A DNA stretch of 64,000 nucleotides from Niveispirillum fermenti (lineage in GTDB: Bacteria > Pseudomonadota > Alphaproteobacteria > Azospirillales > Azospirillaceae): contig NZ_JBLTXA010000006.1 in assembly GCF_048066175.1 (NCBI RefSeq), forward strand, positions 62,001-126,000. The letters are read 5' to 3'. Position numbers and translations under genes: made by a program. Positions 1 to 7,989 of this stretch are shown piece after piece. Position 1 is the first letter of the stretch. Each line of letters starts with the position of its first letter. The notes below the pieces were generated by a model, which did not search any database, was not told the origin of the DNA, and saw only the letters and a program-made list of their open reading frames with translations.

Positions 1-1086
1 GGTGGCCGGCAGGCTTTCCAGCGGCAGCGCCACGGGATTGCCGCCCGCATCGAAACCCAGCGCGGTGCCGGCCCGCACGGCACGGTCGGGCAGCAGGCTG
101 GCCGAAGGCAGATCGGTCGCCGCCGCCTTCAGCATGCGGGCCTGATCGGCCGCCAGTTGCTGCACCATGGCGGTCAGGCGGTTGAGCTGTTCGTTCAGGC
201 TGCGGGCGGCCAGCGGTCCGCTTTCCAGGAAATCGGCCTGCCGGTCCAGCACCATGCGCCGTTCGATGGTGACGATGGTCCCGGCCGGCGGCGGGGTATC
301 CAGTTGCACGGCACCGCCCGCCGGATCGCCCAGCCCTTCCAGCATGAAGCCGGACCCATGCGGGGCGGCATCCAGGAAAAGCGACAGGTCGCCGGAACCA
401 TAGACGGGAAAGGGAAAGGCGAAGCGGGTGGCGGCCCCGTCGGCGACATATTGCGCACGCGGGCTCGCCGCCGGAAGGGGGGCGGTGGACATGGAATGTC
501 TCCGGATCTCGTGTCGGGGGAAATCATGGCGGCCGGCACCGGCCGGAGGGCGGGCGGCGTCAGAAACCCCGCGCCAGCTTTCCAGCCGCTGGCGTTCCTG
601 CTGGCGCGTCAGGTCCAGCAGGTTGCGGCGGTCCAGCACCTCCTCTTCCTCGGCAAGGGCAGCCAGGCGCAGGGCGTCCAGGCGGTCGGCGTCGCGGTCC
701 TCCGCCGCCGCGGCGCGCTCCCGGCCCAGGATGATGGCCTCGCCCGATCCATCGGCCGTGCTGATGCCCTGGGCGCCCAGCGCGGCACGGGTGCGACCGG
801 TTTCCTGGCGCAGGGCCCGGCTGCGGCGGCGTCCGTCAGCCCCGGCCTCGACCTGGATGCGGTCGGCGGCCAGCGCGTTGCGGCGGGAAAGCGCCTCCAC
901 CTCCGCCGCCTGGCGGGCCGTCAGGTCGGCCGTCTCGGCCTCCTGCCCGGCCAGCAGTTGCGCGCGCTCCCGCCGCCTGCGGCCGGATTTGCCGATGCCC
1001 AGCAGGTCGCCCGTCCGCTCAACGGTCCGGCCGACGCTGTTGACGGTGCCCAGCGTGGCCAGGACCGGCGTCGTGATCCCACCCAT
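1..1086 (-). CDS. Phage virion protein with tail-fibre N-terminal-like domain (partial, runs off left edge)
   Basis: The reading frame is open from an ATG at 1086 to the window edge, at least 362 codons. Residues 1 to about 190 are charged and Ala/Arg/Glu-rich, probably coiled coil, like internal virion or tail-assembly proteins of prophages. From about residue 199 the sequence changes to a segment (YVADGAATRFAFPFP, then SGFMLEG and TPPPAGTIVTIERRM) that resembles the N-terminal virion-binding domain of T7-like tail fibres. An in-frame ATG at 492 starts that second part and has GGAGA about 8 bases upstream, so it may be a separate protein or an internal start, but no stop separates the two. 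The ATG at 1086 overlaps the stop of the upstream gp12-like gene by one base (TGATG), which suggests translational coupling. The phage assignment is by recognition and context; a receptor-binding C-terminus would lie outside the window. Confidence 0.6.
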   Translation of the reverse strand, partial: MGGITTPVLATLGTVNSVGRTVERTGDLLGIGKSGRRRRERAQLLAGQEAETADLTARQAAEVEALSRRNALAADRIQVEAGADGRRRSRALRQETGRTRAALGAQGISTADGSGEAIILGRERAAAAEDRDADRLDALRLAALAEEEEVLDRRNLLDLTRQQERQRLESWRGVSDAARPPAGAGRHDFPRHEIRRHSMSTAPLPAASPRAQYVADGAATRFAFPFPVYGSGDLSLFLDAAPHGSGFMLEGLGDPAGGAVQLDTPPPAGTIVTIERRMVLDRQADFLESGPLAARSLNEQLNRLTAMVQQLAADQARMLKAAATDLPSASLLPDRAVRAGTALGFDAGGNPVALPLESLPAT

Positions 1087-2852
1087 CAGTCATTCACCTT
1101 CATTTCATGGGTTACGGACAGAAGCGTGAAGGGCAGCGGCCGCGCCTCGGCGATGCGCCAGGGCGGGCCGCTGCGGCTGGCGGACCAGCCCAGCGTGGTC
1201 AGCCGCCTGTCGCCCGTGAAGGCCGGGGCGGGGCCCGCCGCCAGCGCGGGGCCGGCGGCGCGCCGGAGCGGCACCTCCACCGGCCCCTGCCCCAGGTCGG
1301 CGCGCAGCGCGGGCGTGTCCTTCAGCCGGAAGGTCACCGCCAGCAGGCGCGCACGCCGTCCCTGTCCGTCCGCCGCCAGCAGGTTGGGCGGCATGGGTTC
1401 GATGATATGCGTGAAGGCCAGCCCAGCCTGCACCGCGGCCGCCGCCTGCGGCAGGCGGATACGGCCGGCTGCGACGGGGGCGACCGGCGTCACGGCCCCG
1501 TCGGCCAGCACGGCCAGCGTGCCGTCCGCCTGCACGGCCAGCAGCAGGCGGCGGAACCGGTCGAACTCCATATCGACCGTGCCGGGCAGGATGGGCCGGG
1601 TGGTCAGCGTCAGGTCGGCCGCGGAATAGGATTGCTCCAGGTCGGTCCACAGGAAATCGCGGATCGATCCGTCGGCGGCCGCGAACAGGGTGCCGCCATC
1701 GATTTCCTGCGGCGGGATGTTGCGGTTCGCCACGCTGCCGATCCGTGTCTGCCGGTCCAGCCGGATGGCGGACGGGGTCAGGGGCTGGCCCGTCACGGCC
1801 CATTCGCCGCCCGTCGTGAAAACCTGCAGGTGCCGGCCGGAATGGACGGCGCGGATCGGGTTCACCTCATCGGACAGGATGGCGAACTCGATGGCGCTGT
1901 CATCCTCCCCCTCGCCCAGGTCGAAATTGAACAGGTCGCCCGATTTCGACAGCCACAGCCGGTTGGGCAGGTCGCGCGATCCGCCGATCACCAGCCTGTC
2001 CTGGTGGAAGGCCACGGAAATGGGCCAGCCGCGCTGCGGGCTGAACGCCGCCTCGTCCCAGTCGCGCGTCGGGTCGGTGTGGGGCAGCGTGTCGGCAAGA
2101 TCGATCTCCGCTTCCCGCTCCGACCGGACGGCGGCGATGCGCCCCGGCATCCGGTGGATGCGCAGGGGCGCCCCCTCGTGGTCGGGCGTGAAGACGGGCG
2201 CCGATGCGCGCAGCCGCACCCGGCCCGTCGTGCCCGACGGGGTCAGGGTGATGGCCGCGTCGGCAAAGCGGAAGAAGGGGATGCGGGGCCGCCCCTCCTC
2301 CTCCGCGAAGCTCCAGGGTTCCAGGGTCCATTGACCCGGACCGCGCCGGCTGATGCGGCGCGGCGGCACGTCCGGATGGCAGACCAGCAGCACGTCGCCG
2401 CTCTGTGCCCAGTTCAGGCCGGGCAATTGCGCCAGGGTCCATTGACCCGGACCGCGCCGGCTGATGCGGCGCGGCGGCACGTCCGGATGGCAGACCAGCA
2501 GCACGTCGCCGCTCTGTGCCCAGTTCAGGCCGGGCAATTGCGCCAGGGTCCAGGGTGCCGGCAGCGTGGCCTGCAGGCTGTCATCACCGAAGACGGACAG
2601 AAGCCTGTCGGTCAGCACCAGCAGATGCGTCTGCTCGGTATTGAAGGTGAAGGCGATCAGGCGGCCGGGCCCCGGCGCGCGGGCGATGAAGCCCGTGCCG
2701 GGCCGGCGACGCACCCCGCCCGTGGGTTCGATCAGCACATTGGTCAGGGCCAGGGCGCCATTCTCGAACGCAGCCAGATCGCCGCGGCCCAGCAGGTCGG
2801 GGCTCACACAGCCCCCGGTGAAACTGGTCTTGATGCTTTTCAGCCGCGTCAT
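1086..2852 (-). CDS. Phage tail tubular protein B-like (gp12-like) protein
   Basis: This 588-aa protein opens with MTRLKSIKTSFTGGCVSPDL and continues with an NVLIEPTGGVRRRPGTGF segment. That combination is characteristic of gp12-like nozzle or tail tubular B proteins, which form the tail tip of T7-like podoviruses. Many beta-strand-like repeats with W/F-rich segments follow (for example FHQDRLVIGGSRDLPNRLWL). The gene lies between a gp11-like gene (4-base ATGA overlap at 2849-2852) and the fibre-type ORF, the normal podoviral order. Residues of the stretch PGLNWAQSGDVLLVCHPDVP occur twice in tandem because of an exact 111-bp duplication (2321-2542), so the protein is 37 residues longer than a single-copy version. 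The reading frame is otherwise intact. Family assignment is good; whether the duplicated protein still assembles is unknown. Confidence 0.75.
   Translation of the reverse strand: MTRLKSIKTSFTGGCVSPDLLGRGDLAAFENGALALTNVLIEPTGGVRRRPGTGFIARAPGPGRLIAFTFNTEQTHLLVLTDRLLSVFGDDSLQATLPAPWTLAQLPGLNWAQSGDVLLVCHPDVPPRRISRRGPGQWTLAQLPGLNWAQSGDVLLVCHPDVPPRRISRRGPGQWTLEPWSFAEEEGRPRIPFFRFADAAITLTPSGTTGRVRLRASAPVFTPDHEGAPLRIHRMPGRIAAVRSEREAEIDLADTLPHTDPTRDWDEAAFSPQRGWPISVAFHQDRLVIGGSRDLPNRLWLSKSGDLFNFDLGEGEDDSAIEFAILSDEVNPIRAVHSGRHLQVFTTGGEWAVTGQPLTPSAIRLDRQTRIGSVANRNIPPQEIDGGTLFAAADGSIRDFLWTDLEQSYSAADLTLTTRPILPGTVDMEFDRFRRLLLAVQADGTLAVLADGAVTPVAPVAAGRIRLPQAAAAVQAGLAFTHIIEPMPPNLLAADGQGRRARLLAVTFRLKDTPALRADLGQGPVEVPLRRAAGPALAAGPAPAFTGDRRLTTLGWSASRSGPPWRIAEARPLPFTLLSVTHEMKVND
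2321..2542 (-). repeat. Exact in-frame 111-bp tandem duplication inside the gp12-like gene
   Basis: Two identical 111-bp units run 2321-2431 and 2432-2542. A further copy of the first bases (CCAGGGTCCA apart from the end) begins at 2543, so the duplication is bounded by a short microhomology. The period is 37 codons, which preserves the reading frame. I saw no mismatch between the copies, so the event is recent, or it is an assembly artefact. Confidence 0.95.
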
Positions 2853-3421
2853 GACAGGCGGGCCTCGATCAGGGTGAAATCCTCGAAGCCCGGCTGGCTG
2901 TCCTGGGACGTGTCGGCCAGCCGGGCGCGGCGGAACTCCGCTTCGGCATGCTTCAGCAGGCTGTCGGCGCGGGAACTGTTCTCGGTCAGCGGAATGCAGA
3001 ATTCCGCTGCGAGCCGGGCGATCAGCACACCGTCGAAGAAGGCGGGAAACCGCCCCTCCCCCACACGGCCGACATAGGTCAGGGTGACCAACGGCGCATC
3101 GGCCAGCAGCGCCCCTTCCTGGATGCGGTAGGAAAGGCCCCGTCCCCGCCCGCCGGTTCCCAGCGAAAGCGCGCGCAGAAAATCATCCGGCAGGGCGAAG
3201 GCGTGGGCGAAATCGGCAACAGGCATGCCGGCCAGCCGGGCCAGCGCGGCCTGCCGCGTGGCAAAGCTCCAGCCATGGGCGGCCAGCAGGGCGTCGCGGG
3301 TGGGCGCATAAAGGGCGGCGGCCAGTTCCGCTTCGGCCGTGCCGTCCTGGAAGGAGGTAATCGGGTTCGCCCCGACCTTCAAAAGCGCGCGGGCGCACAG
3401 CCCGACCGCGGAATAGGCCAT
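2849..3421 (-). CDS. Phage tail tubular protein A-like (gp11-like) protein
   Basis: This 190-aa protein starts MAYSAVGLCARALLKVGANP and has features of gp11-like adaptor proteins: an early DGTAEAELAAALYAPTRDAL helix, LLAAHGWSFATRQAALARL, and a C-terminal AEAEFRRARLADTSQDSQP helix. In T7-like phages the gp11 ring joins the portal to the tail nozzle. I chose the ATG at 3421 because GAGGAG lies about 8 bases upstream; the same frame is open further upstream (to 3559) but that extension is low-complexity and crosses a hairpin. It precedes the gp12-like gene with an ATGA overlap, so the two are probably translated together. Confidence 0.75.
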   Translation of the reverse strand: MAYSAVGLCARALLKVGANPITSFQDGTAEAELAAALYAPTRDALLAAHGWSFATRQAALARLAGMPVADFAHAFALPDDFLRALSLGTGGRGRGLSYRIQEGALLADAPLVTLTYVGRVGEGRFPAFFDGVLIARLAAEFCIPLTENSSRADSLLKHAEAEFRRARLADTSQDSQPGFEDFTLIEARLS

Positions 3422-3446
3422 GATATGGGCTCCTCGGGGGATACTG

Positions 3447-3481
3447 CCGTTTCCCGGTGAGTTGTATTCACCGGGAAACGG
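3447..3481. other. Perfect 14-bp inverted repeat between phage genes
   Basis: The arms 3447-3460 and 3468-3481 (CCGTTTCCCGGTGA and its complement) enclose a 7-base loop. It lies between the 89-aa gene and the gp11-like gene. No T-tract follows on the minus strand, so it is better read as an RNA stability or processing hairpin, or a weak attenuator, than as a full terminator. Confidence 0.6.
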
Positions 3482-3555
3482 GATTAAGGAGGCGAAGCCC
3501 CCTCCCCCGTCATCCCGAACGCTGCCGGAACGGGGGGGCGGGGGAAGGCTGCCGG

Positions 3556-3825
3556 TCAATCGGTATCCGTCGCCCCGACCTGCGTCAGATCGGCGGTATC
3601 GACCGTGCCGCCGGCATTGGCATTGACCAGCAGGATGCCGGACACGGGCGTGCCGCCCACCCCGGTATTGGCCAGGATCATGTCGCCCAGGCGCAACATG
3701 TGGCTGACCGCGTTGAAATAGCCGGCCAGCCGCACGGCGGTATGGGCGTCGGGCGTGCTGTAATGCCAGAGCGTGAAGCCGTTGGCATAGGCCAGGACCG
3801 ACAGGTCCTGCGGAACAAAGGACAT
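3556..3825 (-). CDS. Small phage structural-region protein, function unknown
   Basis: This 89-aa protein starts MSFVPQDLSVLAYANGFTLW and continues with HYSTPDA and a Gly/Thr/Val-rich C-terminus. A strong GAAGGAG ribosome-binding site lies about 7 bases before the ATG. It directly follows the capsid gene on the same strand and precedes the gp11-like gene, a usual place for head decoration or head-fibre proteins. The sequence looks mostly beta-strand with no membrane segment or signal peptide. I do not recognise a named family, so the role as a head accessory protein is inferred from position only. Confidence 0.6.
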   Translation of the reverse strand: MSFVPQDLSVLAYANGFTLWHYSTPDAHTAVRLAGYFNAVSHMLRLGDMILANTGVGGTPVSGILLVNANAGGTVDTADLTQVGATDTD

Positions 3826-3901
3826 GCTTGAACTCCTTCGGATGGAAGGGAGGGGCCGCGGTCCTGGAGCGCAGGTGATGCCGCGCCCCGGACCGCGCGC
3901 A

Positions 3902-4720
3902 TCACTCCTTGCAGCGCAGCGTGACGACGCCGGTGGCGTCGATCAGGCAGGCACCCTGGGACATCATGTTGTTCACGAAATGTGCCGCGCGGTCGCCGTG
4001 CCAGGTGATGTCGCTGGACACGTCGGCGCCGCTGGCATGGCCCACGGCCGTCTTGTGGTACCAGTGGCACAGGCGGACATTGCCGGCCGCCAGCGTCAGA
4101 CCCGAATGCGGCATCCACAGCGTGCCAAGCCAGCGCTTGGCCTGCGTGCCGCGCCAGGGCAGTTCCCCCTCGCCGACATAATCGGCATTGGCGAACTCCT
4201 CGATGCCCAGCAACTGGCTCCATTGCTTCCAGCCCACCACGGCATGGCGCTGGCCGTCGTCGGGCACGTCGGCGGCCCCCATCATCTCGAACGCCGCCAG
4301 CACCTTGTCCCTGGTCAGGCCGTCCCCGTCGCTGCCGGCAAAGCTGGCACCGGCATCCAGGCTGGCGATGATCAATTCATCGGTCTTGCGGCCCAGCGCA
4401 TAGGCGCCCGCATTGGCGATGACAGTCCGCTCGTCGATATTGGTCTTCAGTTCGTCCAGCTTGTCGACCCAGTCGCCGGCATAATAATCGACCAGGCCGC
4501 ATTCCACGGTGCCGTGGTCCAGGTTCATGACCGGAACGCTGCCATGGCGCGACTTGGTGCCGGCGACACCCTTGCCGACCTTCTGGAAGACCGTGGTCGC
4601 GCCCTTCACATTGTTCTTCGACCGCACCGTGGCCCGAAGCTTGGAGCCCAGGCGCTGATAGGCCTCATGCACTTCACGTTCATATTGCTTCACGAACGAT
4701 TTCTCGATGTCGGTGGACAT
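3902..4720 (-). CDS. Phage major capsid protein
   Basis: This 272-aa protein begins MSTDIEKSFVKQYEREVHEA, followed by a basic segment (GSKLRATVRSKNNVKGATT), a VMNLDHGTVECGLVDYYAGD segment and an alpha-helical DELKTNIDERTVIANAGAYA block. This layout matches the Phage_capsid_2-type major capsid proteins of podovirus-like prophages. It is the first gene of the leftward module, and a near-consensus sigma-70 promoter lies about 225 bases upstream. No scaffold, portal or terminase gene precedes it, which is abnormal: those genes normally lie upstream of the capsid gene in T7-like phages. Codon use resembles the host. The capsid family is recognised from memory of related sequences, not from a search. 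Confidence 0.72.
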   Translation of the reverse strand: MSTDIEKSFVKQYEREVHEAYQRLGSKLRATVRSKNNVKGATTVFQKVGKGVAGTKSRHGSVPVMNLDHGTVECGLVDYYAGDWVDKLDELKTNIDERTVIANAGAYALGRKTDELIIASLDAGASFAGSDGDGLTRDKVLAAFEMMGAADVPDDGQRHAVVGWKQWSQLLGIEEFANADYVGEGELPWRGTQAKRWLGTLWMPHSGLTLAAGNVRLCHWYHKTAVGHASGADVSSDITWHGDRAAHFVNNMMSQGACLIDATGVVTLRCKE

Positions 4721-5054
4721 CCTGCGACCTCATTCCTATGTTGAATGCAGCCGTCGCGGTTGCCGGGCGGGGGCCGGCCGCATGTCGGGCAGCGATGGGG
4801 GAAGGTCCGGACAGACAGGTGAATGTCGAGTACTGGCCCGCAGATACGCGGGTTGCCAGCAGTGACAGGGTGTCCGGACCGTGAAAATCGGGGTGATGCC
4901 AACCCCCTGTCACCAAATGGCCTGCAGCCATGGATCGGGCGTTGGTAGGTTTTTATAGGATTATTATCCGATATCTGTCAAGCAAAAAACGATCACCCTG
5001 CCGCCGGCCTGTTGCTAGGTTATAGGCGGACAACAACCCCTGATAGGAAAATAC
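4721..5054. other. Boundary region between phage module and methyltransferase-like gene
   Basis: This 334-bp gap separates divergent genes. The left 200 bases are GC-rich leader of the capsid transcript with no convincing ORF. The right part (about 4945-5000) is markedly AT-rich and carries the phage-module promoter. AGGAAAA lies just before the 5055 start. I saw no attachment-site duplication or integrase. Confidence 0.6.
4952..4981 (-). promoter_or_regulatory. Sigma-70-type promoter for the phage structural module
   Basis: Read on the minus strand, TTGACA (4976-4981) and TATAAA (4952-4957) are separated by 18 bases. This is almost a perfect sigma-70 promoter, in an AT-rich patch just upstream of the capsid gene. 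Transcription would begin near 4945 and give a leader of about 225 bases before the capsid start codon. Confidence 0.7.
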
Positions 5055-5798
5055 ATGCTCGACCTCTATGAACCGCGGCTGTTCGTGCCGACCTACCGCG
5101 CGGTGACGGTCGGGCGCTGGCGGGTGAAGATGGCCGATCTTCTGCTGTGCAAAGGGTACTGGAGCGAGGCGCGCCTGTGCCGGAACATGGCGGGTCTGTT
5201 GCGGCGGAACGAAGGCGGCCTGGAACAAACCTGGATGTCCACCACGCCGATGGAGATCGAAAGCCAGGAACTCGGCTGTCTGCATGCACACGGCCATGTC
5301 GTGATCATGGGCATGGGCATGGGCTGGTGTACGGCGGCGACGGCCATGAACCCGGCGGTGACAACCGTCACCACCGTCGAGCTGGACCCGGCCGTCCTGG
5401 AGCTCATCGCCGAGCTGGGCGTGCTGGACCAGCTTCCACCCGATGCGCGGGCCAAGATCCGCACTGTCAATGCCAACGCCCATGATTATGTGCCGGACCG
5501 GCCCGTCGATCTGCTGATGCCCGACATCTGGCAGCCCCTGATGAATGACGGCAGGGTGGAGGAGGTGCAGGCCATGACAGCCAACTGCAAGGCGCCGCTC
5601 GTCTATTTCTGGGGCCAGGAACTGGAGATCGCGCGCCATGCCCGCCTGTGGGGCTACCCCCTGGACCGGGATGGCGTGCGGGCCACGGTGGCAAGGTTCG
5701 GCCTGCCCCTGTTGCTGCCCGATGATGTGGATTATCCCGACCTGATCGCGCGGGCGGCCAATCAATGGATGGGCAATGACTGGTTCCCCCCGGCCTGA
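5055..5798 (+). CDS. Class I SAM-dependent methyltransferase-like (spermidine-synthase-fold) protein
   Basis: The 247-aa protein has a glycine-rich motif GMGMGWCTA at about residues 86-94. It is followed by a TTVELDPAVLELIAEL strand-acid-helix (E109/D111) that would bind the SAM ribose, then NAHDYVP and VDLLMPDIWQP as later Rossmann strands. This is the fold of spermidine synthases and related class I methyltransferases. I see no active-site signature that tells me the substrate. It has an AGGAAAA ribosome-binding site and lies divergently from the phage capsid gene, so it could be a host gene at the prophage edge or a phage-carried gene. Its start is well supported. The specific reaction is unknown. 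Confidence 0.6.
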   Translation: MLDLYEPRLFVPTYRAVTVGRWRVKMADLLLCKGYWSEARLCRNMAGLLRRNEGGLEQTWMSTTPMEIESQELGCLHAHGHVVIMGMGMGWCTAATAMNPAVTTVTTVELDPAVLELIAELGVLDQLPPDARAKIRTVNANAHDYVPDRPVDLLMPDIWQPLMNDGRVEEVQAMTANCKAPLVYFWGQELEIARHARLWGYPLDRDGVRATVARFGLPLLLPDDVDYPDLIARAANQWMGNDWFPPA

Positions 5799-5834
5799 AT
5801 GGCGGCCAGCAACCGGATCGCCGCGTCCCCGCGC

Positions 5835-7211
5835 TCACGCCCGGAACCGCAGTTCCACCTTCAATCCGGGTGCGTCGGGATCGTCGCGGGCGTCCGACAG
5901 GTGGAGTGCGGCATCATGCAGCCAGGCGACGGCGGCGACCAGCGACAGGCCCAGCCCGTGGCCCGGCGTGCCCCGATGCGCCTCCAGCCGCACGAACCGT
6001 TCCAGCACCTTTTCCCGCTGGCCGGCGGGAATGCCGGGTCCCTGGTCCGCCACGCACAGGACCGGGCGCCCGTCCGCGACGGCGGCCGATACCGAGACGT
6101 GGCCACCCTCGGGGCTGTATTTCACGGCATTCTCGATCAGGTTGCTGATCACCTGCGCCAGCAACTGGCGGCTGCCCTGCACCAGTACGGGGGACGAGGC
6201 CGTCACATCCATGGACAGGCCCCGTTCCTCGGCCAGTGGCTCGTACAGTTCCGCCACCTCCGCGGCCAGGGCGGCCAGATCCACCTTGGTGAAATCGTCG
6301 CGCGCCCGGCCTGATTCGGCGGCGGCAATGGTCAGGATGGCGTTGAACACGCCCAGCAGCCGGTCGATCTCCGATATGGCCTGTTCCAGCGTGGTATATT
6401 GGCCGTCCGACAGGGTCTGGTCGCGCTGGGCCAGTTCCAGCCGGGCCCGCAGGCGCGACAGGGGCGTGCGCAGATCGTGGGCGACATTGTCGGTCACCTG
6501 CCGCATGCCCAGCATCAGGCGCCCGATCTCGTCCAGCATGCGGTTCAGCTTGGTCACCAGCTGGTCGATCTCGTCCCCCGACCCCGTCACCTGCATGCGG
6601 TCGGCGAAGGACCCGGCCGTGATGCGATCGATGGTGCGGTTGATGCTTTCGATCCGTTCCGACACGCGGCGGCTCATGATGACCGCGCCCAGCGTGCCCA
6701 CGGCGATGGCCAGCGACACGGCCCAGATCAGGCCCGTCAGCAACTGCCCCCGCAGCAGATAGCGGTCGGTCATGTCATGGCCGACCAGCAGCCAGCCGAC
6801 ATTGGGAACGGGCAGGATAACGCCCACGGCCTGGCGCTTGCGGCCGGGTTCCTTGCGGCTCTTGATGTCGAATTCGATCCAGCCCGACCCGATATCGCCC
6901 GACGGCCACCGGGCCAGGTTGCCCGCAATGATGTCATGGCTGGGGGAGGTCAGGGCATAGATCATGTCCGTCCGCCCGTCCGATGCCCGTTCCGACACGA
7001 CGCGCAGCAGGCCCATGAGCCCCCGCTCGTTCAGCACGGTGGACAGTTCCTCCACCTCCCGTAGCACGGTGTCCTCCGTGTGGCGGTTGATGAAGCCGGC
7101 CGTGAACCAGTAGACGACGGACAGCACCACCACGATGGAGACGGTGAAGACCCCCATATGGAAGGCGGCCAGCCGGAAGCTGGTGGTGCGGAGGAAATTG
7201 AACCTACTCAC
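5835..7211 (-). CDS. HAMP-domain sensor histidine kinase
   Basis: This 458-aa inner-membrane kinase has a first membrane segment at about residues 14-38, a periplasmic region of about 110 residues and a second membrane segment at about 158-179. A HAMP linker follows, then a HisKA domain with the phospho-acceptor His245 in NVAHDLRTPLSRLR. The ATPase domain has the N box (SNLIENAVKYSPEGG), G1 (DQGPGIP) and G2 (GHGLGLSLV). Its start overlaps the response regulator gene by 8 bases, so the two form one operon. The gene divergent to the pair is a DegP-type protease, so an envelope-stress or cation signal is plausible; the actual ligand is not visible from the sequence. Confidence 0.93.
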   Translation of the reverse strand: MSRFNFLRTTSFRLAAFHMGVFTVSIVVVLSVVYWFTAGFINRHTEDTVLREVEELSTVLNERGLMGLLRVVSERASDGRTDMIYALTSPSHDIIAGNLARWPSGDIGSGWIEFDIKSRKEPGRKRQAVGVILPVPNVGWLLVGHDMTDRYLLRGQLLTGLIWAVSLAIAVGTLGAVIMSRRVSERIESINRTIDRITAGSFADRMQVTGSGDEIDQLVTKLNRMLDEIGRLMLGMRQVTDNVAHDLRTPLSRLRARLELAQRDQTLSDGQYTTLEQAISEIDRLLGVFNAILTIAAAESGRARDDFTKVDLAALAAEVAELYEPLAEERGLSMDVTASSPVLVQGSRQLLAQVISNLIENAVKYSPEGGHVSVSAAVADGRPVLCVADQGPGIPAGQREKVLERFVRLEAHRGTPGHGLGLSLVAAVAWLHDAALHLSDARDDPDAPGLKVELRFRA

Positions 7212-7878
7212 GCAGGACGTACCCCGCCCCGCGCACCGTATGGATCAGCGGGACCGGGTGGTCCTTGTCGATCTTCTGGCGCAGCCGCGCGATATGCACG
7301 TCGATGACATTGGTCTGCGGATCGAAATGATAATCCCAGACATTTTCAAGCAGCATGGTGCGCGTAACGACATTGCCCGCATTGCGGATGAGATATTCCA
7401 GAAGCTGGAATTCCCGCGGCAGCAGGTCCACGGGCCTGCCCGCGCGCTTCACGGTGCGGGCCAGCAGGTCCATCTCCAGATCGGCAATCTGGAGCTTGGT
7501 GGTGGGCGCCGCGCCGCCCCTGGACCGGCGCTGCATCACCTCCAGCCGGGCCAGCAGCTCGGCAAAGGCGAATGGCTTGGTCAGGTAATCATCGGCCCCG
7601 GCGCGCAGGCCCTTCACGCGGTCATCCACGCTGCCCAGCGCGGACAGGACCAGGGCCGGCGCCTCATTGCCCGTGGCGCGCAGCACCTCCAGCAGCGACA
7701 GCCCGTCCCGGCCCGGCAGCATGCGGTCGACGACCAGCGCGTCATAGGGTTCGGAGGCTGCCAGGAACAGGCCGTCGCGGCCATTGTCGGCATGATCGAC
7801 CACATGGCCGGCCTCCTTCAGGCCTTTGACCAGATAATCGGCGGTGGCGCGGTCGTCTTCGATGACAAGGATCTTCAT
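7204..7878 (-). CDS. OmpR-family response regulator
   Basis: This 224-aa protein has an N-terminal receiver domain with the acidic pocket at D8/D9, phospho-acceptor Asp51 (VVDRMLPGRDG) and the conserved lysine (LTKPFAFAELLARLE). A C-terminal winged-helix DNA-binding domain follows, with REFQLLEYLIRNAGNVVTR and VDVHIARLRQKID. It is the first gene of the two-component operon and would be phosphorylated by the downstream kinase. A long leader with two perfect hairpins lies between it and the divergent degP-like gene. Such regulators often control themselves and the neighbouring protease; this is inference. Confidence 0.95.
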   Translation of the reverse strand: MKILVIEDDRATADYLVKGLKEAGHVVDHADNGRDGLFLAASEPYDALVVDRMLPGRDGLSLLEVLRATGNEAPALVLSALGSVDDRVKGLRAGADDYLTKPFAFAELLARLEVMQRRSRGGAAPTTKLQIADLEMDLLARTVKRAGRPVDLLPREFQLLEYLIRNAGNVVTRTMLLENVWDYHFDPQTNVIDVHIARLRQKIDKDHPVPLIHTVRGAGYVLRE

Positions 7879-7917
7879 GATTGGCGCATCCTAACGCTTC
7901 TGGCGCCCGAAAAGAAG

Positions 7918-7949
7918 TGTGGCCGGGCGGTGGGGGCCGCCCGGCCACA
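7918..7949. other. Perfect 13-bp hairpin upstream of the response regulator gene
   Basis: The arms TGTGGCCGGGCGG (7918-7930) and its exact complement (7937-7949) enclose a 6-base loop, about 40 bases upstream of the response regulator start. The hairpin would form in the 5-prime leader of that transcript. It has no T-tract on either side. Confidence 0.7.
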
Positions 7950-7989
7950 GGGGACGAGAGAGACTACGATGTACTACAAGGGAAGCGTC

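Noticed and set aside
1107..3077. A 656-codon plus-strand open frame opposite the phage genes
   Set aside because: It contains the 111-bp duplication as shadow and has no family features. The minus-strand genes fit gp11/gp12-like proteins.
4680..4931. An 83-codon minus-strand frame at the start of the phage module
   Set aside because: It has no recognisable features and its frame overlaps the capsid start. The promoter at 4952-4981 would leave it only a short untranslated leader, but the composition is that of a shadow frame.
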